Shown here: positions 5,748-7,432 of the stretch, one piece after another
How positions within the stretch are numbered: the stretch's first letter is position 1
Layout of the letters: every line of letters begins with the position of its first letter
The notes under the pieces: generated by a model
The model's input: the letters and a program-made list of their open reading frames with translations, nothing else
What the model was told of the DNA's origin: nothing
Database searches by the model: none
Translations under genes and position numbers: made by a program
Source of the DNA: Acidobacteriota bacterium
GTDB lineage: Bacteria > Acidobacteriota > Terriglobia > Terriglobales > Acidobacteriaceae
Direction of reading: 5' to 3'
Assembly (NCBI GenBank): GCA_021811745.1
Contig: JAJZNH010000463.1
Location: 1 to 7,432, forward strand
DNA: 7,432 nucleotides

Positions 5748-6611
5748 TCAGCCGAAGTACGCGGTCAGGGTCAGCACCAGCAGCGTCAGGCCAATGGCGA
5801 TGGCCGTGAAGCCCACCACTTTGGAGAAGTTGATCTGCCAGGATCCCGGCGCTTCCACGATCCTCGCCTCCAGCTTGCCCTGTTGGGCCAACCTCTCGTA
5901 TTCCATCCGGTGCCTGGTCTTGAACTCCTCCTCGCTCTCCACCCCGGTAAAGATGGCCATATCCATGGGAAAGCTGTCGGGGTGCAGATGGGTATTCACG
6001 AAGTGGATGGAAAAGATGAAGAGAATGGCGAGCAGGCCCTCTTCCGAGTGAATCACGAGCACGGCGTTCAGCGCCCAGCCGGGCAGGAAGTGCGCAAAGA
6101 ACGGTGCGAACCACATGGCGTAACCGGAAAACCCAATAACCACCATGCCCCAGAAGACAGCCCAGTAATCGAACTTCTCCCAATAGGCGTAGCGCTCGAA
6201 CTGCGGCTTGGGCCCGAGGCCCAGGAACCAGCGAAAGTGCTTGAACAGATCCTTCACGTCCTTCCAATTGGCCACCATGGAAGTAGGCCCCCAGAAGATC
6301 CCCTTTTGTCGATTCATCACGCCGCGCGTGAAGATGTCTTTCACGTGGACAAGAAAGGCCAGAGTGAGGACTACTGCGCACAGCTTGTGGAAGAAGAGAA
6401 TGGCGCCGAAGCCGCCCACGTCGCGGGCCACGGCACGAGCCCAGATTGTGTCGCTAAAGCGCAGGCACATACCCGTCGCTGCCAGTCCCAGGAAGGTGGT
6501 GAACAGCGTGGCATGCAGAAATCTCTGTCCGGCCGTGAAACGTAGATAGTAGCGAACCTTATCGCGGTGCGGCACGGCTTCTGCGACCGGCATTTGCTCT
6601 AGCTCAGGCAT
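5748..6611 (-). CDS. Membrane cytochrome b (di-heme b, FdnI/cytochrome b561-like), partner of multiheme cytochrome c
   Basis: This 287-aa integral membrane protein probably carries two b hemes and passes electrons between the quinone pool and the periplasmic multiheme cytochrome encoded just upstream. Hydrophobic segments lie at about 32-50, 68-90, 148-170, 180-206 and 264-285. Histidines in or next to them are H33 (RFLHATLF), H75 (FFHKL), H89 (FLVHVKD), H188 (VIHSEEG) and H203 (SIHFVNTHLH). This spacing is like that of the heme ligands in formate dehydrogenase gamma subunits and related four-helix b cytochromes, with a fifth helix at the C-terminus. The charged region 208-260 should be cytoplasmic or peripheral. 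The ATG at 6611 overlaps the end of the cytochrome c gene by 8 nt and is preceded by GGAGG with 5-nt spacing, so the two are translationally coupled. No Rieske or other cytochrome bc1 part is visible. The family is fairly secure; the direction of electron flow is unknown. Confidence 0.85.
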   Translation of the reverse strand: MPELEQMPVAEAVPHRDKVRYYLRFTAGQRFLHATLFTTFLGLAATGMCLRFSDTIWARAVARDVGGFGAILFFHKLCAVVLTLAFLVHVKDIFTRGVMNRQKGIFWGPTSMVANWKDVKDLFKHFRWFLGLGPKPQFERYAYWEKFDYWAVFWGMVVIGFSGYAMWFAPFFAHFLPGWALNAVLVIHSEEGLLAILFIFSIHFVNTHLHPDSFPMDMAIFTGVESEEEFKTRHRMEYERLAQQGKLEARIVEAPGSWQINFSKVVGFTAIAIGLTLLVLTLTAYFG

Positions 6612-7432
6612 CTTTGCCTCCTTCTTCCTCCTTATGGTTGTTCTTGATCTGGTTGTACCGCGCGCGGATCAGCCACAGCAGGGTATGGATGACAAAGAAC
6701 GTCAGAACCGTGATCAGCAGCAGATTCATAAACAGCCGCACATAATAAAGGCCGGGGCTCAGCTTGCGGTTGCGCGGGTCGGCGTGGGGCTGGTACTGCA
6801 CAAAGCTGACGTTGGCGTCGGCGTGACACTTGCTGCAGGTGGCAACCAGGTTTCCGGGCGCGATGGCGGACTGCGGGTTGGAGGCGGGAAGAATCTGATG
6901 CGCTCTGTGGCAGTCCCAGCAGCGCGCCGTCTGCACGTAGCCGCCCAACAGACCCAACTGCGAGTGGAAGGTATCGCGGTAGGTGGAGAGCTTATCTTCG
7001 TGACACGAGCCGCAAATAGGCGTGGATTGCATACGGAAGGAAGCTTCCGTCGGCTGCAGGATGGTGTGCGCCGTGTGGCAGTCGGTACAGACCGGCGCTT
7101 TCAGGTTGCCGGCTGCCGCGGCCTTGCCGTGAATGCCCGCCTCGTATCGAGCTTCGATCGCGGCGTGGCATTTTCCGCAGGTAGCGGGAATGCTGGTTTT
7201 GTACGTGGGGCTCTGCGGGTTCTTGTGGCTCAGGATATGGTGCGACCCGTGGCAGCTCTGGCAGTTGGCGGCCACCAGCAACCCCTCATTGCTGAGCGCC
7301 AAGCCATGGATGGAGTCCACATACTCGGAATAAACGTTGGGCAGGCCGTACTTCTTGGCCAGCGCCGGATTGCCGTGGCACGAGCCGCAGGTGCGCGGGA
7401 TGTTCAGTGGATAGACGTTCGATCGCGGATCG
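6604..7432 (-). CDS. Multiheme c-type cytochrome with C-terminal membrane anchor (5' end beyond window)
   Basis: This is a periplasmic electron carrier with covalently bound c hemes. The frame runs in from the window edge without a start; the GTG at 7320 is internal, because coding with a CXXCH motif continues upstream of it. The visible 275 residues hold seven CXXCH motifs: CGSCH (7389-7375), CQSCH (7263-7249), CGKCH (7179-7165), CTDCH (7089-7075), CGSCH (7014-7000), CWDCH (6921-6907) and CSKCH (6837-6823). They alternate between CxxCHxxHxIL and CxxCHxxxxxxY...H, so the protein is built of repeated di-heme modules of the cytochrome c3/doubled-CXXCH type, about 56-58 residues apart. A single hydrophobic helix (about residues 228-255) and a charged cytoplasmic tail (KEEEGGKDA) end the protein. 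The helix contains a histidine (FFVIHTLLW). The stop overlaps the cytochrome b start, so the two should form one complex. The exact family and total heme number cannot be read from a partial gene. Confidence 0.9.
   Translation of the reverse strand, partial: DPRSNVYPLNIPRTCGSCHGNPALAKKYGLPNVYSEYVDSIHGLALSNEGLLVAANCQSCHGSHHILSHKNPQSPTYKTSIPATCGKCHAAIEARYEAGIHGKAAAAGNLKAPVCTDCHTAHTILQPTEASFRMQSTPICGSCHEDKLSTYRDTFHSQLGLLGGYVQTARCWDCHRAHQILPASNPQSAIAPGNLVATCSKCHADANVSFVQYQPHADPRNRKLSPGLYYVRLFMNLLLITVLTFFVIHTLLWLIRARYNQIKNNHKEEEGGKDA

Noticed and set aside
6604..7320. Treating the multiheme cytochrome as complete from the GTG at 7320
   Set aside because: The coding frame continues upstream to the window edge and includes another CXXCH, so the GTG is an internal valine and the gene is partial.
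1..7432. CRISPR array, insertion sequence, tRNA or attachment site
   Set aside because: I found no regularly spaced direct repeats, no transposase or integrase coding and no tRNA-like cloverleaf. The repeats present are protein-level (His linker, heme modules).

Overview
The window is GC-rich and densely coded, with short gaps, overlapping genes and strong Shine-Dalgarno sites, so it is bacterial chromosome. There is no tRNA, rRNA, CRISPR array, transposase or phage gene. Nickel-pincer cofactor genes, an ACS-type MFS carrier, and a multiheme cytochrome c / cytochrome b pair would fit an environmental bacterium such as an acidobacterium or a related soil lineage. That placement rests on general impression only, and no marker gene is present to fix it.

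Region 1 (1-4577, all minus strand, transcribed right to left) is a four-gene run: MFS carrier, larE, larC, larB. LarB, LarE and LarC are the full set needed to turn nicotinic acid adenine dinucleotide into the nickel-pincer nucleotide (NPN) cofactor. LarB carboxylates and hydrolyses, LarE thiolates, and LarC inserts nickel using CTP. The enzyme that uses NPN (LarA, a lactate racemase or other 2-hydroxyacid racemase/epimerase) is not in the window. The MFS gene heads the run and overlaps larE by 4 nt, so a role in moving the 2-hydroxyacid substrate is a reasonable inference. A 163-nt AT-richer gap with palindromes separates larE from larC and may hold a second promoter or an operator.

Region 2 (4578-5624) holds a divergent promoter region and one plus-strand gene for an OppD/DppD/NikD-type ABC ATPase. 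It has all nucleotide-binding motifs, an extra stretch before the Q-loop, and a shortened C-terminus. No permease or binding-protein gene accompanies it.

Region 3 (5625-5747) is a short convergent gap with two hairpins that may be weak terminators.

Region 4 (5748-7432, minus strand) is a two-gene redox module. A multiheme c-type cytochrome (seven CXXCH motifs visible, 5' end cut by the window edge, one C-terminal membrane anchor) overlaps by 8 nt a membrane cytochrome b with histidines placed like those of a di-heme quinone-reactive subunit. Together they look like a membrane quinol/periplasmic cytochrome electron-transfer unit. Its upstream partners lie beyond position 7432.
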